DNA from: Rhizobium redzepovicii | GTDB taxonomy: Bacteria; Pseudomonadota; Alphaproteobacteria; Rhizobiales; Rhizobiaceae | Direction of reading: 5' to 3' | NCBI RefSeq assembly: GCF_019793435.1 | Contig: NZ_JAILYH010000006.1 | Location: 275,425 to 339,424 of the forward strand | Length of the DNA: 64,000 nt | Shown here: in pieces, positions 40,534 through 50,571 of the stretch | Position numbering within the stretch: the stretch's first letter is position 1 | Layout of the letters: each line of letters begins with the position of its first letter | Position numbers and translations under genes: made by a program | Notes under the pieces: generated by a model | Databases searched by the model: none | The model's input: the letters and a program-made list of their open reading frames with translations, nothing else | What the model was told of the DNA's origin: nothing

Positions 40534-40956
40534 ATGCGCCATGGTAAAGCCGGCCGCAAGCTGAATAGAACTGCAAGCCACCGCAAGGCGATGTTCGCCA
40601 ACATGGCGGCTTCGCTGATTACCCACGAGCAGATCGTCACGACTCTGCCGAAGGCCAAGGAAATCCGTCCGATCGTCGAGAAGCTCGTCACGCTCGGCAA
40701 GCGCGGCGACCTGCATGCTCGCCGTCAGGCGATCTCGCAGATCCGCGATGCCGCTGTCGTCTCGAAGCTGTTCGACACGATCGCAACGCGTTACGCCACC
40801 CGCAATGGCGGCTATCTGCGTATCATGAAGGCCGGCTTCCGCCAGGGCGACAATGCCGCCATGGCAGTTGTCGAATTCGTTGACCGCGACACCTTCGCCA
40901 AGGGCGCAGCCGACAAGGCCCGCGTCGCTGCCGAAGAGCAGGCCGTCGCCGCTTAA
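40534..40956 (+). CDS. rplQ: 50S ribosomal protein L17
   Basis: A 140-residue protein starting [20 protein letters not shown], with [13 protein letters not shown] [12 protein letters not shown]. It has a short Ala-rich C-terminal tail. Last gene of the alpha cluster, ended by a strong terminator. Confidence 0.98.
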   Translation: MRHGKAGRKLNRTASHRKAMFANMAASLITHEQIVTTLPKAKEIRPIVEKLVTLGKRGDLHARRQAISQIRDAAVVSKLFDTIATRYATRNGGYLRIMKAGFRQGDNAAMAVVEFVDRDTFAKGAADKARVAAEEQAVAA

Positions 40957-40976
40957 TCTTCCGCTCCGTCGGAAAC

Positions 40977-41010
40977 AAAACAGCCGGGCTCGCAAAGCCC
41001 GGCTGTTTTT
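40977..41010 (+). terminator. Rho-independent terminator of the alpha cluster
   Basis: AAAACAGCCGGGCT (40977-40990) pairs with AGCCCGGCTGTTTT (40996-41009), with a 5-base loop and a T run. The stem can be extended by AAC/GTT outside. Confidence 0.95.
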
Positions 41011-41122
41011 GTTTGTTCAGAGCAGCGGGCCGGACCTTCGCTCTGTGACGACGGCTAAGCCTGACAATGCGGTATCTGCATAAAAGCTGTTGGAATGGCC
41101 GGGATTGTGAGGGACAGCTGAA

Positions 41123-41543
41123 TTGCAGGAAATCATTCAAACCCGCTCCCGCGTGCAGTTCCGTCGTCTCGCCACTCTACTTCTCGTCATCTTCCTCGGA
41201 CTGGCGCTCAGGCGCTTCGGCTACGCGATCGAGCTGCCCTTCATCGTCGTCAAATATGGCGGTCGGCGCTCTGGGGGCGATGGTCTATCTGCTCATGGCG
41301 CTCTTGGTCGCACGGTCACGACCGGCAATCATTGCCGTCATGGCGCTGTTCCTGGCGATCGCAGTGGAGTTGTTCCGTCTCTATCATACGCCTTGGCTCG
41401 ACGCATTTCGCCTGACGACCGCAGGCGCACTGCTGCTCGGCCACGTCTTTTCGCTCTGGAACATTCTGGCCTATGCGATCGGTATCGCCGTGGCCTGCGC
41501 CTGCGATCCCGTCCATCGGGCGGCAGTTGATTCCCGCCGATAG
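41123..41543 (+). pseudogene. DUF2809 membrane protein gene broken by two small indels
   Basis: Two frames together make a small integral membrane protein. The first frame starts at a TTG (MQEIIQTRSRVQFRRLATLL) and runs to LPFIVVKYGG near 41262. The second frame continues VYLLMALLVARSRPAI to the stop at 41543, with LFRLYHTPWLDAFRLTTAG. The expected joint, of the DUF2809 type KYGG-x-ALW, would be restored by one extra T near 41262 and one extra G in the G run near 41275. Both lost bases lie in short homopolymers, so sequencing error is as likely as true decay. Function of the family is unknown. Confidence 0.7.
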
Positions 41544-41553
41544 CTCTACGGTC

Positions 41554-42210
41554 TCATGAAGCCGACGCCATGGCGCGATTGCGCGTCCGTCCCTGGCCCT
41601 TTTTCCGGTTGCGGGCGATCGGCCGCCAGGAGCGGTAGAGGATGAGGGCGATGATCAGCCCGACATAGATATATTGCTCGAAATCGAGGATCTTGGTCGA
41701 GAGCGCGAAATGCAGCGCTCCGCAGGCGGCGATGATCGTGACGAGGCGGTGCAGCCAGATCCAGCTCTTGCCGAGGCGGCGGATCGAGAAGTTGTTGGAT
41801 GTCACCGCCAGCGGTATGAGCATCGCAAGTCCGGCCATGCCGAACATGATGAAAGGCCGCTTCAGCACGTCGTTGACGACGGCGTGGATATCCATCGCTT
41901 GGTCGAGCACCATGTAGACGGTGAAATGCATCAGCGCGTAATAGAAGGTCAGCAAGCCCAGCGCGCGGCGGTAACGCAGATAGTTCCAGCCGAGGAGTTC
42001 GCGGGCCGGGGAGACGGCAAGTGTTGCGATCAGGAAGCGGATCGTCCAGATGCCGAGAAACAGCTCGAAGGTCTTGACCGGATCGGCGCCGAGCTGATCG
42101 GTCGCGCCGAGATAGAATGTCCAGGCCGCAGGCACCAGCCCCACGACATAATGCAGCCAGACGGAAGCGGGCTGCCAGCGCTTCGGGATGGCGAGCGACA
42201 ATTCCGCCAT
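41554..42210 (-). CDS. msrQ: MsrQ, heme-binding membrane subunit of the MsrPQ methionine sulfoxide reductase
   Basis: A 218-residue protein (formerly YedZ) with about six membrane helices and conserved histidines, as in YALMHFTVYM, WLHRLV and GALHFALS, which fit heme ligands. It passes electrons from the quinone pool or flavin reductase to periplasmic MsrP. Start [14 protein letters not shown]. Its ATG shares one base with the msrP stop, so the two are translated together. Confidence 0.92.
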   Translation of the reverse strand: MAELSLAIPKRWQPASVWLHYVVGLVPAAWTFYLGATDQLGADPVKTFELFLGIWTIRFLIATLAVSPARELLGWNYLRYRRALGLLTFYYALMHFTVYMVLDQAMDIHAVVNDVLKRPFIMFGMAGLAMLIPLAVTSNNFSIRRLGKSWIWLHRLVTIIAACGALHFALSTKILDFEQYIYVGLIIALILYRSWRPIARNRKKGQGRTRNRAMASAS

Positions 42211-43157
42211 CAGAAATTCGCCTTCAGATCCATGCCTGCATAGAGGCCCGCCACCTCGTCGGCATAACCGTTGAAGGGCAGGGTGGGGTGACGGCTCGCG
42301 CCGAAGAAGCCGCTTTCGCCGATGCGCCGTTCGCTCGCCTGGCTCCAGCGCGGATGGTCGACCGAAGGATTGACGTTGGCGTAGAAGCCGTATTCCTGCG
42401 GATTGGTCACCTGCCAGGTGTTCTTCGGCTGCTGGTCGGTGAGCGTGATCCTGACGATCGACTTGATGCCCTTGAAGCCGTATTTCCACGGCACGACGAG
42501 GCGGATCGGCGCGCCGTTCTGGTTCGGCAGTGTTTCGCCATAAAGCCCGACGGCAAGCAGCGTCAGCGGATGGCGCGCCTCGTCGAGCCGCAGACCTTCG
42601 ACATAGGGCCAGTCGAGCGACTGGAAGAAGCCCTTCTGCCCCGGCATTTCCTCCGGCCGCACCACGGTTTCGAAGGCGACATATTTGGCGCTGGCGAGCG
42701 GCTCCACCTTGTCGAGCAGCGATGCCAGCGGAAAGCCATCCCAGGGAATGACCATCGACCAGGCCTCGACGCAGCGCATGCGGTAGGTGCGCTCCTCGAT
42801 CGGGAATTCCTTGATCAGCGCCTCGAGGTCGAAGGTGCCAGGTTTGTTGACCATGCCGTCGACCTTGATCGTCCAGGGCAGCGGTTTGAAATCGCCGGAA
42901 TTCGCCGCAGGATCGCCCTTGTCGAGGCCGAACTCATAGAAATTGTTGTAGGTCGTGACGTCCTTGATCGGCGTCGGCTTCTCGTCGACCTTGTATTTGC
43001 TCTCGACGGCGGAAAGGGCCGCCGCACTCGCTGTGCCGGCGCCGTAGAGCGCCATGGCGCCGAGTGCTGCAGCACCGAGGAATTCTCGGCGGCGCAGATA
43101 GAGCTGGTGCGGCGTGATCTCCGACGACGCGATCTTAGGTGGGCGATAGCTAGGCAT
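42210..43157 (-). CDS. msrP: MsrP, periplasmic molybdoprotein methionine sulfoxide reductase
   Basis: The 315-residue catalytic subunit (formerly YedY) repairs oxidised methionines of periplasmic proteins. It has a twin-arginine signal ([13 protein letters not shown] at about residues 22-34) and the sulfite-oxidase-fold molybdopterin domain, with the Mo-ligand cysteine in [18 protein letters not shown] chose the ATG at 43157, with GGAGG 8 bases upstream. An earlier in-frame ATG would add 19 residues without a ribosome site. Confidence 0.94.
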   Translation of the reverse strand: MPSYRPPKIASSEITPHQLYLRRREFLGAAALGAMALYGAGTASAAALSAVESKYKVDEKPTPIKDVTTYNNFYEFGLDKGDPAANSGDFKPLPWTIKVDGMVNKPGTFDLEALIKEFPIEERTYRMRCVEAWSMVIPWDGFPLASLLDKVEPLASAKYVAFETVVRPEEMPGQKGFFQSLDWPYVEGLRLDEARHPLTLLAVGLYGETLPNQNGAPIRLVVPWKYGFKGIKSIVRITLTDQQPKNTWQVTNPQEYGFYANVNPSVDHPRWSQASERRIGESGFFGASRHPTLPFNGYADEVAGLYAGMDLKANF

Positions 43158-43493
43158 GTCGAAAACCTCCAAGGCGGATTTCCTCAATATAGTTCTTAAA
43201 CGAACCGCCCGCATATTCGGATTAGTGTCTAAGCCTTGAATATTGCTGACGGGAAGCCAATTTTTTGTGTTCGGCTGTGATGAAATAGGCTGTAACCGAG
43301 CGCCGCGCCGAACCGTATATGCCCAATGGCGCTCGAGGCGCTTCTCCAGGCAGCGTACCGGATTTGGCCTTGCCGGTAGTGACAGCCCCCGCCGATTGGA
43401 TTAGGACAATTCCAAACAGCAGCGTTGCCCGGCCGCAGGCTCAATGCCGCCCCGCTTCGCCTGATGATCTCCGACACGTCGAGGAAGATACCG
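43158..43493. other. 336-base divergent spacer between msrP and ilvD
   Basis: No gene found. A frame of 82 codons on the minus strand (43229-43477) has a composition unlike its neighbours and no usable ribosome site. The region must contain the divergent promoters of msrPQ and ilvD. I could not fix -35/-10 boxes with confidence. GGACAATTCC lies about 90 bases before the ilvD start. Confidence 0.5.
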
Positions 43494-45332
43494 ATGCCAG
43501 CCTACCGTTCCAGAACCACGACCCACGGCCGCAACATGGCAGGCGCGCGCGGCCTTTGGCGCGCCACGGGCATGAAGGATTCGGATTTCGGCAAGCCAAT
43601 TATCGCGGTGGTGAATTCTTTCACCCAGTTCGTGCCCGGCCACGTGCACCTGAAGGATCTCGGCCAGCTCGTTGCCCGCGAAATCGAGGCGGCCGGCGGC
43701 GTTGCCAAGGAGTTCAACACGATCGCCGTCGACGACGGCATCGCCATGGGCCATGACGGCATGCTCTATTCGCTGCCCTCGCGCGAACTCATCGCCGACA
43801 GTGTCGAATACATGGTCAATGCCCATTGCGCCGACGCTATGGTCTGCATCTCCAATTGCGACAAGATCACCCCCGGCATGCTGATGGCGTCGCTGCGCCT
43901 CAACATACCCACAGTCTTCGTCTCAGGCGGCCCGATGGAAGCGGGCAAGGTCGTGCTGCACGGCAAGACGCATGCGCTCGACCTCGTCGATGCCATGGTC
44001 GCAGCAGCCGATGAAAAAATCAGCGACGAGGACGTTCAGACCATCGAGCGCTCGGCCTGTCCGACCTGCGGCTCCTGTTCCGGCATGTTCACCGCGAATT
44101 CGATGAACTGCCTGACCGAGGCGCTCGGCCTGTCGCTGCCCGGCAATGGCTCGACGCTTGCAACCCACGCCGACCGCAAGCGCCTCTTCGTCGAGGCCGG
44201 CCATCTGATCGTCGATCTTGCCCGCCGTTACTACGAGCAGGACGATATCAAGGCGCTGCCGCGCACCATCGCCTCCAAGCAGGCCTTCGAGAATGCCATG
44301 GCGCTCGATATCGCCATGGGCGGCTCGACCAATACGGTCCTGCACATCCTCGCCGCCGCTCATGAAGGCGAAATCGATTTCACCATGGCCGATATCGACG
44401 CACTCTCGCGCCGGGTGCCCTGCCTGTCGAAGGTCGCACCCGCCAAGAGCGATGTTCATATGGAAGACGTGCACCGCGCCGGCGGCATCATGTCGATCCT
44501 CGGAGAGCTCGATAAGGGAGGTCTCTTGAACCGCAATTGCCCGACAGTGCATGCCGAAACGCTGGGCGATGCAATCGACCGCTGGGATATTACCCGCACC
44601 ACCAGCGAAACCGTCCGCAACTTCTATCGTGCCGCACCCGGCGGCATTCCGACCCAGGTCGCCTTCAGCCAGGAGGCCCGTTGGGACGAACTCGACACCG
44701 ACCGCCAGAACGGCGTCATCCGCTCGGTCGAACATCCTTTCTCTAGGGATGGCGGCCTTGCCGTGCTCAAGGGCAATCTCGCGGCCGACGGGTGCATCGT
44801 CAAGACGGCCGGCGTCGATGAATCGATCCTGAAATTTTCCGGCCCGGCCCGTGTCTTCGAAAGCCAGGATGCCTCCGTCAAGGCGATCCTCGCCAATGAG
44901 GTGAAGGCCGGCGACGTCGTCGTCATTCGCTACGAAGGCCCGAAGGGCGGCCCCGGCATGCAGGAAATGCTCTATCCGACGAGCTATCTGAAATCGAAGG
45001 GCCTCGGCAAGGCCTGCGCGCTGATCACTGACGGCCGCTTCTCCGGCGGTACCTCCGGCCTCTCGATCGGCCACGCCTCGCCGGAAGCGGCAAATGGCGG
45101 TACGATCGGCCTGGTGCGCGAAGGCGACATGATCGACATCGACATCCCGAACCGCACGATCAGCCTGCGCGTCGACGAGGCCGAACTTGCCGCCCGCCGC
45201 GCCGATCAGGACGCCAAGGGCTGGCATCCCACAGAAGTGCGCAAGCGCAACGTCACGACGGCGCTGAAGGCTTACGCCGCCTTCGCGACGAGCGCCGATC
45301 GCGGCGCCGTGCGGGATCTGAACGCTCGCTAA
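43494..45332 (+). CDS. ilvD: Dihydroxy-acid dehydratase
   Basis: A 612-residue Fe-S enzyme of isoleucine and valine synthesis, which dehydrates 2,3-dihydroxy acids to 2-keto acids. It has [12 protein letters not shown] and [19 protein letters not shown], which carry the cluster ligands, and [19 protein letters not shown] near the C-terminus. I chose [14 protein letters not shown] as start, with GAGGAAG upstream. No leader peptide or T box is seen. Confidence 0.97.
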   Translation: MPAYRSRTTTHGRNMAGARGLWRATGMKDSDFGKPIIAVVNSFTQFVPGHVHLKDLGQLVAREIEAAGGVAKEFNTIAVDDGIAMGHDGMLYSLPSRELIADSVEYMVNAHCADAMVCISNCDKITPGMLMASLRLNIPTVFVSGGPMEAGKVVLHGKTHALDLVDAMVAAADEKISDEDVQTIERSACPTCGSCSGMFTANSMNCLTEALGLSLPGNGSTLATHADRKRLFVEAGHLIVDLARRYYEQDDIKALPRTIASKQAFENAMALDIAMGGSTNTVLHILAAAHEGEIDFTMADIDALSRRVPCLSKVAPAKSDVHMEDVHRAGGIMSILGELDKGGLLNRNCPTVHAETLGDAIDRWDITRTTSETVRNFYRAAPGGIPTQVAFSQEARWDELDTDRQNGVIRSVEHPFSRDGGLAVLKGNLAADGCIVKTAGVDESILKFSGPARVFESQDASVKAILANEVKAGDVVVIRYEGPKGGPGMQEMLYPTSYLKSKGLGKACALITDGRFSGGTSGLSIGHASPEAANGGTIGLVREGDMIDIDIPNRTISLRVDEAELAARRADQDAKGWHPTEVRKRNVTTALKAYAAFATSADRGAVRDLNAR

Positions 45333-45357
45333 CGCGCGTCAATCGATAGTCTTTTCG

Positions 45358-45382
45358 ACCGGTCGCTTTCAAAGCGGCCGGT
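45358..45382. terminator. Hairpin between convergent ilvD and the LprI-like gene
   Basis: ACCGGTCGCT (45358-45367) can pair with AGCGGCCGGT (45373-45382), with one T-G pair and a 5-base loop. TTGATGTTTTT follows on the plus strand, and the minus-strand side is followed by an A/T-rich stretch. It could end transcription on both strands. It overlaps the stop codon of the minus-strand gene. Confidence 0.5.
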
Positions 45383-45722
45383 TGATGTTTTTATAGCTCT
45401 CGCCGAGCTGCTTCAGCCGCTCATCATAGGCAGCCTTGATACAGACGGCATCCGCCGCGCATTCCTGCCGTTTCTTCAGCCAGGCGGTCTGCTCGTCCTG
45501 CAATGTCCCGCGCGCGCCCATCGCCAGCAGGCCGGAGAGCAGCTCGAAGGTCGTCACCATCTTCACGTCGGCGTCGTTGAGCGCGCGATTGTCGCAGATC
45601 GTCTTTTCGTCCGGCTTCAATTCCTTCGCGTCGCAGTCGAAACTCGCCGCCTGTGCCATATCCGATGCGAAGATCGAAATCGCAAAACCAAAACCCATCA
45701 TCATCGCTCTTGCCGTCATCAT
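45369..45722 (-). CDS. LprI-like secreted protein
   Basis: A 117-residue protein with a signal peptide (to about residue 25, AQAA). The mature part has the LprI/DUF1311 pattern: SFDCDAKE...ICDNRAL, then QDEQTAWLKKRQEC, then CIKAAYDERLKQL, with four cysteines for two disulfides. LprI of Mycobacterium inhibits lysozyme, but the family is broad and the role here is open. Two adjacent ATGs are possible starts. Confidence 0.7.
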   Translation of the reverse strand: MMTARAMMMGFGFAISIFASDMAQAASFDCDAKELKPDEKTICDNRALNDADVKMVTTFELLSGLLAMGARGTLQDEQTAWLKKRQECAADAVCIKAAYDERLKQLGESYKNINRPL

Positions 45723-45743
45723 TCCTGTTCCTGTTGCTGCCGG

Positions 45744-46124
45744 TCAAACCAGGTTGCGCAATGCCAGAGCCAGGAAGATGATGCAGGCAAGCCAGACGGC
45801 AAGGATGAAGATCAGTCCGGCCCGGCCGGAGGGGCGCTCGATACGTCTTGCCGCCTCGTCGCGAAGCGCGCTCATCACCTCAGCCGGGATAAGCCGCGTC
45901 GCCAGCAGAATGCCGAGAGGCACGATGATGAGATCGTCGAGATAACCGAGCACGGGAATGAAATCGGGGATGAGATCGACGGGCGACAGCGCATAGGCGG
46001 CAACGGCGCCGGCCACCGCTTTCGCATGCCACGGCACCCGCGGATCCCGCGCGGCAAGCCATAGGGCGACGATGTCACGCTTCAGTGACTTCGCCCAGAT
46101 TTTGGCTTTTGATATCAGTTGCAT
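45744..46124 (-). CDS. DUF1232 (YkvA-type) membrane protein
   Basis: A 126-residue protein with the DUF1232 core: a basic helix, then AVAGAVAAYALSPVDLIPDF and LGYLDDLIIVPLGI. A C-terminal transmembrane helix (about residues 102-122) follows. The start MQLISKAKIW at 46124 has AGGAAA upstream. Function unknown. It lies 21 bases upstream of the LprI-like gene, on the same strand, so the two may be co-transcribed. Confidence 0.8.
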   Translation of the reverse strand: MQLISKAKIWAKSLKRDIVALWLAARDPRVPWHAKAVAGAVAAYALSPVDLIPDFIPVLGYLDDLIIVPLGILLATRLIPAEVMSALRDEAARRIERPSGRAGLIFILAVWLACIIFLALALRNLV

Positions 46125-46381
46125 GGCCAAATTTCCTGAATCGAATTCGCAAAGGCTTCAAGCGCAGTCTCGTGGGGTCGTCTCTGCCTCATTCTTCCAT
46201 GCTTCCGCCCTCTTTCCTTTCTAGCGTCGGGCGGCAGACAGGATGAATTTGGGCCGGTTCGGCCTGAAATCTGAATACTGTTCGCATTAAATAGTTAGAG
46301 GAGGATGTCGTCCGAAAACCGCTCACACTTTTCGGCATCATGCTCTAAAACGATCCACAAGAGGATTCAAAAGGGATACCC

Positions 46382-47785
46382 ATGCAAGGCCTGTTCAAGC
46401 GCGCCTCCGTCTCGCTACTCGCTCTCATGCTCGTTCTGCCGGCTGCGGCCAATGCGCAGACCGCAAAGACGGTGCCCGAGAGCCAGATGCAGATGCAGCT
46501 CTCCTTCGCGCCGCTCGTCAAACAGACGTCGGGCGCCGTCGTCAATGTCTATGCGGAAAAGACCGTCCGGCGGCAGTCGCCCTTTGCCGGCGACCCCTTC
46601 TTCGAGCAGTTCTTCGGCCAGCAGATGCCGAATCGCTCGGAAAAGCAGTCCTCGCTCGGTTCCGGTGTCATCGTCGAGGCGAACGGCACTGTGGTGACCA
46701 ACAATCACGTGGTCGAAGGCGCCGATGATATCAAGGTTGCGCTGCCGGATGGCCGCGAATTCCCCTGCAAAGTGGTACTGCGTGATGACCGTGTCGATCT
46801 TGCCGTGTTGAAGATCGACACCAAGGAAAGTTTCCCGACATTGCCGATCGGCAATTCCGATGCCGTCGAGGTCGGTGATCTCGTTCTGGCGATCGGCAAT
46901 CCCTTCGGCGTCGGCCAGACGGTGACGAGCGGTATCGTCTCCGCACTGGCCCGCAACCAGGTGGTCAGGAACGAGTTCGGCTTCTTCATCCAGACCGACG
47001 CCTCGATCAATCCCGGCAATTCCGGCGGCGCTCTGATGAACATGAAGGGTGAGTTGATCGGCATCAACACCGCGATCTTCTCGCGCGGAGGCGGCTCGAA
47101 CGGTATCGGCTTTGCCATCCCCGCCAATCTGGTCAAGGTCTTCCTCGCCTCGGCCGATGCCGGCGTCAAATCCTTCGAGCGGCCCTATGTCGGCGCGAGT
47201 TTCGATGCCGTGACCTCGGAAGTCGCCGAAGCGCTTGGACTGAATAAGGCTCGCGGCGCGCTGGTCGTCAAGGTCTCGGAAGGCGGCCCGGCCGCCAAGG
47301 CCGGGCTGAAGGCCGGTGAAATCATCACCGCTGTCGACGGTATTTCGGTCGAGCATCCGGATGCGCTGCTTTACCGGCTGACGACGGCCGGTCTCGGAAA
47401 ATCGGTCAAGCTCACGGTCGTCGAGAACGGCCGCGAGGAGCAGCTGCCGCTGACGCTCGATCGCGCCCCGGAAACCTCGCCGCGCGACCAGCGCACCATC
47501 GGCGGGCGTACCCCCTTCAGCGGCGCTGTCGTCGAGAACCTGTCGCCGCGGGTCGCCGACGAGCTGCGCATGCCGCCGGAATCGGCAGGCGTCGTCGTAT
47601 CCGAGGTGAAGGAGGATTCGCCTGCCGCCCGACTCGGTTTCGAGCCGAAGGATATCATCGTCTCGATCAACGGCACCGATGTGAAGTCGACCAGCGAGCT
47701 GTCCCAAATCGCCGATAGCGACCCCGGCCTCTGGCGGGTGGAAATCGAGCGCGACGGCCAGCGCATCCGGCAGTTCTTCCGATGA
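46382..47785 (+). CDS. degP: DegP/Do-type periplasmic serine protease
   Basis: A 467-residue HtrA-family protease and chaperone of the envelope. It has a signal peptide (residues 1-25, ending ANAQ), a trypsin-like domain with catalytic His (TNNHVVEG), Asp (RVDLAVLKI) and Ser (PGNSGGAL), and two PDZ domains (about 265-350 and 375-465). The LA loop region is short, as in DegQ/DegS-like forms. The stop overlaps the rarA start by 4 bases. Confidence 0.93.
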   Translation: MQGLFKRASVSLLALMLVLPAAANAQTAKTVPESQMQMQLSFAPLVKQTSGAVVNVYAEKTVRRQSPFAGDPFFEQFFGQQMPNRSEKQSSLGSGVIVEANGTVVTNNHVVEGADDIKVALPDGREFPCKVVLRDDRVDLAVLKIDTKESFPTLPIGNSDAVEVGDLVLAIGNPFGVGQTVTSGIVSALARNQVVRNEFGFFIQTDASINPGNSGGALMNMKGELIGINTAIFSRGGGSNGIGFAIPANLVKVFLASADAGVKSFERPYVGASFDAVTSEVAEALGLNKARGALVVKVSEGGPAAKAGLKAGEIITAVDGISVEHPDALLYRLTTAGLGKSVKLTVVENGREEQLPLTLDRAPETSPRDQRTIGGRTPFSGAVVENLSPRVADELRMPPESAGVVVSEVKEDSPAARLGFEPKDIIVSINGTDVKSTSELSQIADSDPGLWRVEIERDGQRIRQFFR

Positions 47786-49098
47786 GCAATGATCTCTTCG
47801 CGCCGCGTGTTCCGGAGGAGGTTGCCGCCAAGCGGCCGCTTGCCGACCGGCTGCGGCCGAAGACGCTCGCCGATGTCACCGGTCAGGAACATCTGACCGG
47901 TGAAGACGGCGTGCTGAAACGAATGATCGAAAGCGGTTCGCTCGGCTCGATGATCTTCTGGGGCCCGCCCGGCACCGGCAAGACGACGGTGGCGCGGCTG
48001 CTGTCGGGCGAGGCGGGGCTGGCTTTCGAGCAGATTTCAGCGATCTTTTCCGGTGTCGCCGATCTGAAGAAGGTGTTCGAAACGGCCCGCCTGCGCCGCA
48101 TGGACGGTCGTCAGACGCTGCTCTTCGTCGACGAGATCCACCGTTTCAACCGCGCCCAGCAGGACAGTTTCCTGCCCGTCATGGAGGATGGCACCGTTAT
48201 CCTCGTCGGCGCCACCACCGAAAACCCGTCCTTCGAGCTCAACGCCGCTCTGCTGTCGCGCGCCCGGGTGCTGACCTTCAAGTCGCATGACGAGGAGAGC
48301 CTGGAGGAATTGCTGAGGCGCGCCGAGGCGATCGAGCAGAAGCCGCTGCCGTTGACCGAGGAAGCGCGTCTCAGCCTGATCCGCATGGCCGACGGCGACG
48401 GCCGTGCGGTGCTGACCCTTGCCGAAGAGGTGTGGCGAGCCGCCCGCGAGGGCGAGAGCTTCGACACCGAAGGCCTGACGCGGATCGTCCAGCGCCGCGC
48501 GCCCGTCTACGACAAGGCGCAGGACGGCCATTACAATCTGATCTCGGCGCTGCACAAATCCGTGCGCGGCTCGGATCCCGATGCCGCTCTATATTATCTC
48601 GCCCGCATGTTCGATGCCGGCGAGGATCCGCTCTATCTCGGCCGGCGGCTGGTGCGCATGGCGGTGGAAGATATCGGCCTTGCCGACCCGCAGGCGCTGG
48701 TGATCTGCAACGCCGCCAAGGATGCTTATGAGTATCTCGGCTCTCCGGAAGGCGAACTGGCGCTGGCGCAGGCCTGCGTCTATCTCGCCACCGCGCCGAA
48801 ATCGAATGCCGTCTACACCGCCTTCAAGGCGGCAAGCCAGGCCGCCAAGCAGAACGGCTCGCTGCTTCCACCGAAGCATATCCTCAATGCGCCGACCAAG
48901 CTGATGAAGGGCGAAGGTTACGGCGACGGCTACCGCTACGATCACGATGAACCGGACGCCTTTTCCGGCCAGGATTATTTCCCAGAGAAAATGGGCCGCC
49001 AAACCTTCTACGATCCTCCGGAGCGCGGCTTCGAGCGCGATATCCGCAAGCGGCTGGAATGGTGGGCGAAGCTTCGCAAGGAGCGCAACCCGCGCTGA
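47782..49098 (+). CDS. rarA: Replication-associated recombination protein RarA (MgsA)
   Basis: A 438-residue AAA+ ATPase that acts at stalled replication forks. It has the Walker A motif GPPGTGKTT, Walker [13 protein letters not shown], sensor [11 protein letters not shown], and the C-terminal tetramerisation domain. Coupled to the upstream degP by a 4-base overlap; this protease-rarA pairing recurs in rhizobia by my recollection. Confidence 0.95.
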   Translation: MSNDLFAPRVPEEVAAKRPLADRLRPKTLADVTGQEHLTGEDGVLKRMIESGSLGSMIFWGPPGTGKTTVARLLSGEAGLAFEQISAIFSGVADLKKVFETARLRRMDGRQTLLFVDEIHRFNRAQQDSFLPVMEDGTVILVGATTENPSFELNAALLSRARVLTFKSHDEESLEELLRRAEAIEQKPLPLTEEARLSLIRMADGDGRAVLTLAEEVWRAAREGESFDTEGLTRIVQRRAPVYDKAQDGHYNLISALHKSVRGSDPDAALYYLARMFDAGEDPLYLGRRLVRMAVEDIGLADPQALVICNAAKDAYEYLGSPEGELALAQACVYLATAPKSNAVYTAFKAASQAAKQNGSLLPPKHILNAPTKLMKGEGYGDGYRYDHDEPDAFSGQDYFPEKMGRQTFYDPPERGFERDIRKRLEWWAKLRKERNPR

Positions 49099-49130
49099 CG
49101 CCTCTGTGGCTGTTCGGTTGCGAACGCGGC

Positions 49131-49805
49131 TCAGCCGCCAAGAGCGATCGCTATTGCAACCAGAAGCAATCCAAGACACGTCATCGTCATGCCTGCCTGA
49201 AAGGCCCTGCCTCCGGAAAATTTCGCCCACGCATAACCCGTCACAAACAGCAGCATGATCAGAAACAGGTTGCTGACCCTCAAGGCAAGGTGCGCGTCTT
49301 CGAGGAGAAAGAATGGGAGAACTGCCGGAATGGCGGTCGCCGAAACCAGGAGGAAGACGGCGATTGCGGCGGACAGATCACCTTTCGAAAATGACACCTT
49401 CACTGGGGCGGCCTGGCGTGCGAGGGTCAGCAGCGATTGATAGAGCGCGTCCGTGTCGGCGGCCTTCGCAGAGAATGGCGCTTCTTTAATCGGGAATTCG
49501 TTCGCGAGAACCATGAGCGCTTCAGATTCGTCCCCGGCGGCTTTGATTTGCCGGAAAAGGCGCAGCCGCCTGCTCTTGTAAAATGTGGTACCCAGAATGA
49601 ACAAGACGGCGTCGATGATCCCCCACGCGACATTGCATCCGATCGTCGCGACGATCAACTCGTGGACATTTAATCCTTCTTCTTCAAAAACAAGCCTGGA
49701 ACCAACCGTCAAGGTCAGCGCCATGATCAATCCGAAAAGGATTTCCCCTAACGCATCGCCTGGATCGATGATTTTGGTGATGCGACCGGTCGGGTTCGAC
49801 GTCAT
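49131..49805 (-). CDS. VIT/CCC1-like membrane protein
   Basis: A 224-residue membrane protein with five likely helices. The N-terminal DALGEILFGLIMALTLTVG is typical of the VIT/CCC1 transporter fold, known for iron and manganese transport. A cytosolic stretch (about 75-145) and three C-terminal helices follow. GGGAG lies 7 bases before the ATG. The substrate is not known; iron or manganese is the family guess. It converges with rarA. Confidence 0.6.
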   Translation of the reverse strand: MTSNPTGRITKIIDPGDALGEILFGLIMALTLTVGSRLVFEEEGLNVHELIVATIGCNVAWGIIDAVLFILGTTFYKSRRLRLFRQIKAAGDESEALMVLANEFPIKEAPFSAKAADTDALYQSLLTLARQAAPVKVSFSKGDLSAAIAVFLLVSATAIPAVLPFFLLEDAHLALRVSNLFLIMLLFVTGYAWAKFSGGRAFQAGMTMTCLGLLLVAIAIALGG

Positions 49806-50091
49806 GGACTACTCCCACATGATGAAAATCCTGCAGCGTCGCGCGTCGTCGATTCCGATTCAAGGAATTACGCAATAGCCAGCGGTTTCCGCTCGCTATC
49901 GGAACATGAAATCGCGAGCCGAGTTGCAGCTGGCGGCCTGAAGAATTGTTATCGACCTTGCCGCCCAATTCATTGATTGCGATCAAAGGTCAGTGTGATT
50001 GGCCACATTGTGACCAGGGCCTCTTGCTGATGGGGCGTTGTCTGCACATGCCCGGTGCTTTCCACGTGGCGGAGGGGCGGTGCTGCAAAGC

Positions 50092-50403
50092 TTAGGAGGA
50101 CCGCGGCGTCTTCTGATTGGCTGGCGCGGCGATTACCTTGACGGTGGATTCCGCCAACCCGTGATGACCTTCCATGTCGACGACGACATGCCAGTGACCG
50201 TGTTCCGGAACGGCAAGCTTGACTGGCGATTTGCGCGCCACGCCGCCGATATATTTGAAATCGAGAACTTCGGTGAAGCGCTGGAAATTCGGCGCCGACA
50301 TCAGCCGCACATTGTTCACCGCATTCAACGACACCTCGACGATCGTTCCGGCGCGTTGTTCCTTAAGATCGTAGTGGGTGAAGCGAAAATTCGGTTTCGG
50401 CAT
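50092..50403 (-). CDS. DUF1883 domain protein
   Basis: A 103-residue small beta-rich protein with the DUF1883 look: FTHYDLKEQRAGTIVEVSL near the N-terminus, NVRLMSAPNFQRF and GHWHVVVDMEGHHGL. The family is found in bacteria with no known function; some members occur in TIR-domain proteins. It stands alone, with a 286-base gene-free spacer on one side. Confidence 0.75.
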   Translation of the reverse strand: MPKPNFRFTHYDLKEQRAGTIVEVSLNAVNNVRLMSAPNFQRFTEVLDFKYIGGVARKSPVKLAVPEHGHWHVVVDMEGHHGLAESTVKVIAAPANQKTPRSS

Positions 50404-50571
50404 CGGTCTCGTGGTGTCTGACGTCTCTGCGGCGAGATTTTACCAGCATGCCGGTTAAGGAAAAGTTGGATATCGCTCGCAAAGCCCGATCGGAGAAATT
50501 CCGAAACCCGGTGTCGGAAAAGCCTGGCCCCCGCCGTCCTTGCGGTATTGATGCAAAAACGGAGCAAGGAC

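Noticed and set aside
41123..41543. Programmed frameshift in the DUF2809 gene
   Set aside because: No slippery sequence or downstream stimulatory structure is visible, and two separate lost bases are needed to restore the family joint.
43229..43477. 82-codon frame upstream of ilvD on the minus strand
   Set aside because: Composition is unlike neighbouring genes and there is no ribosome site. The region is better explained as the promoter spacer of msrP and ilvD.
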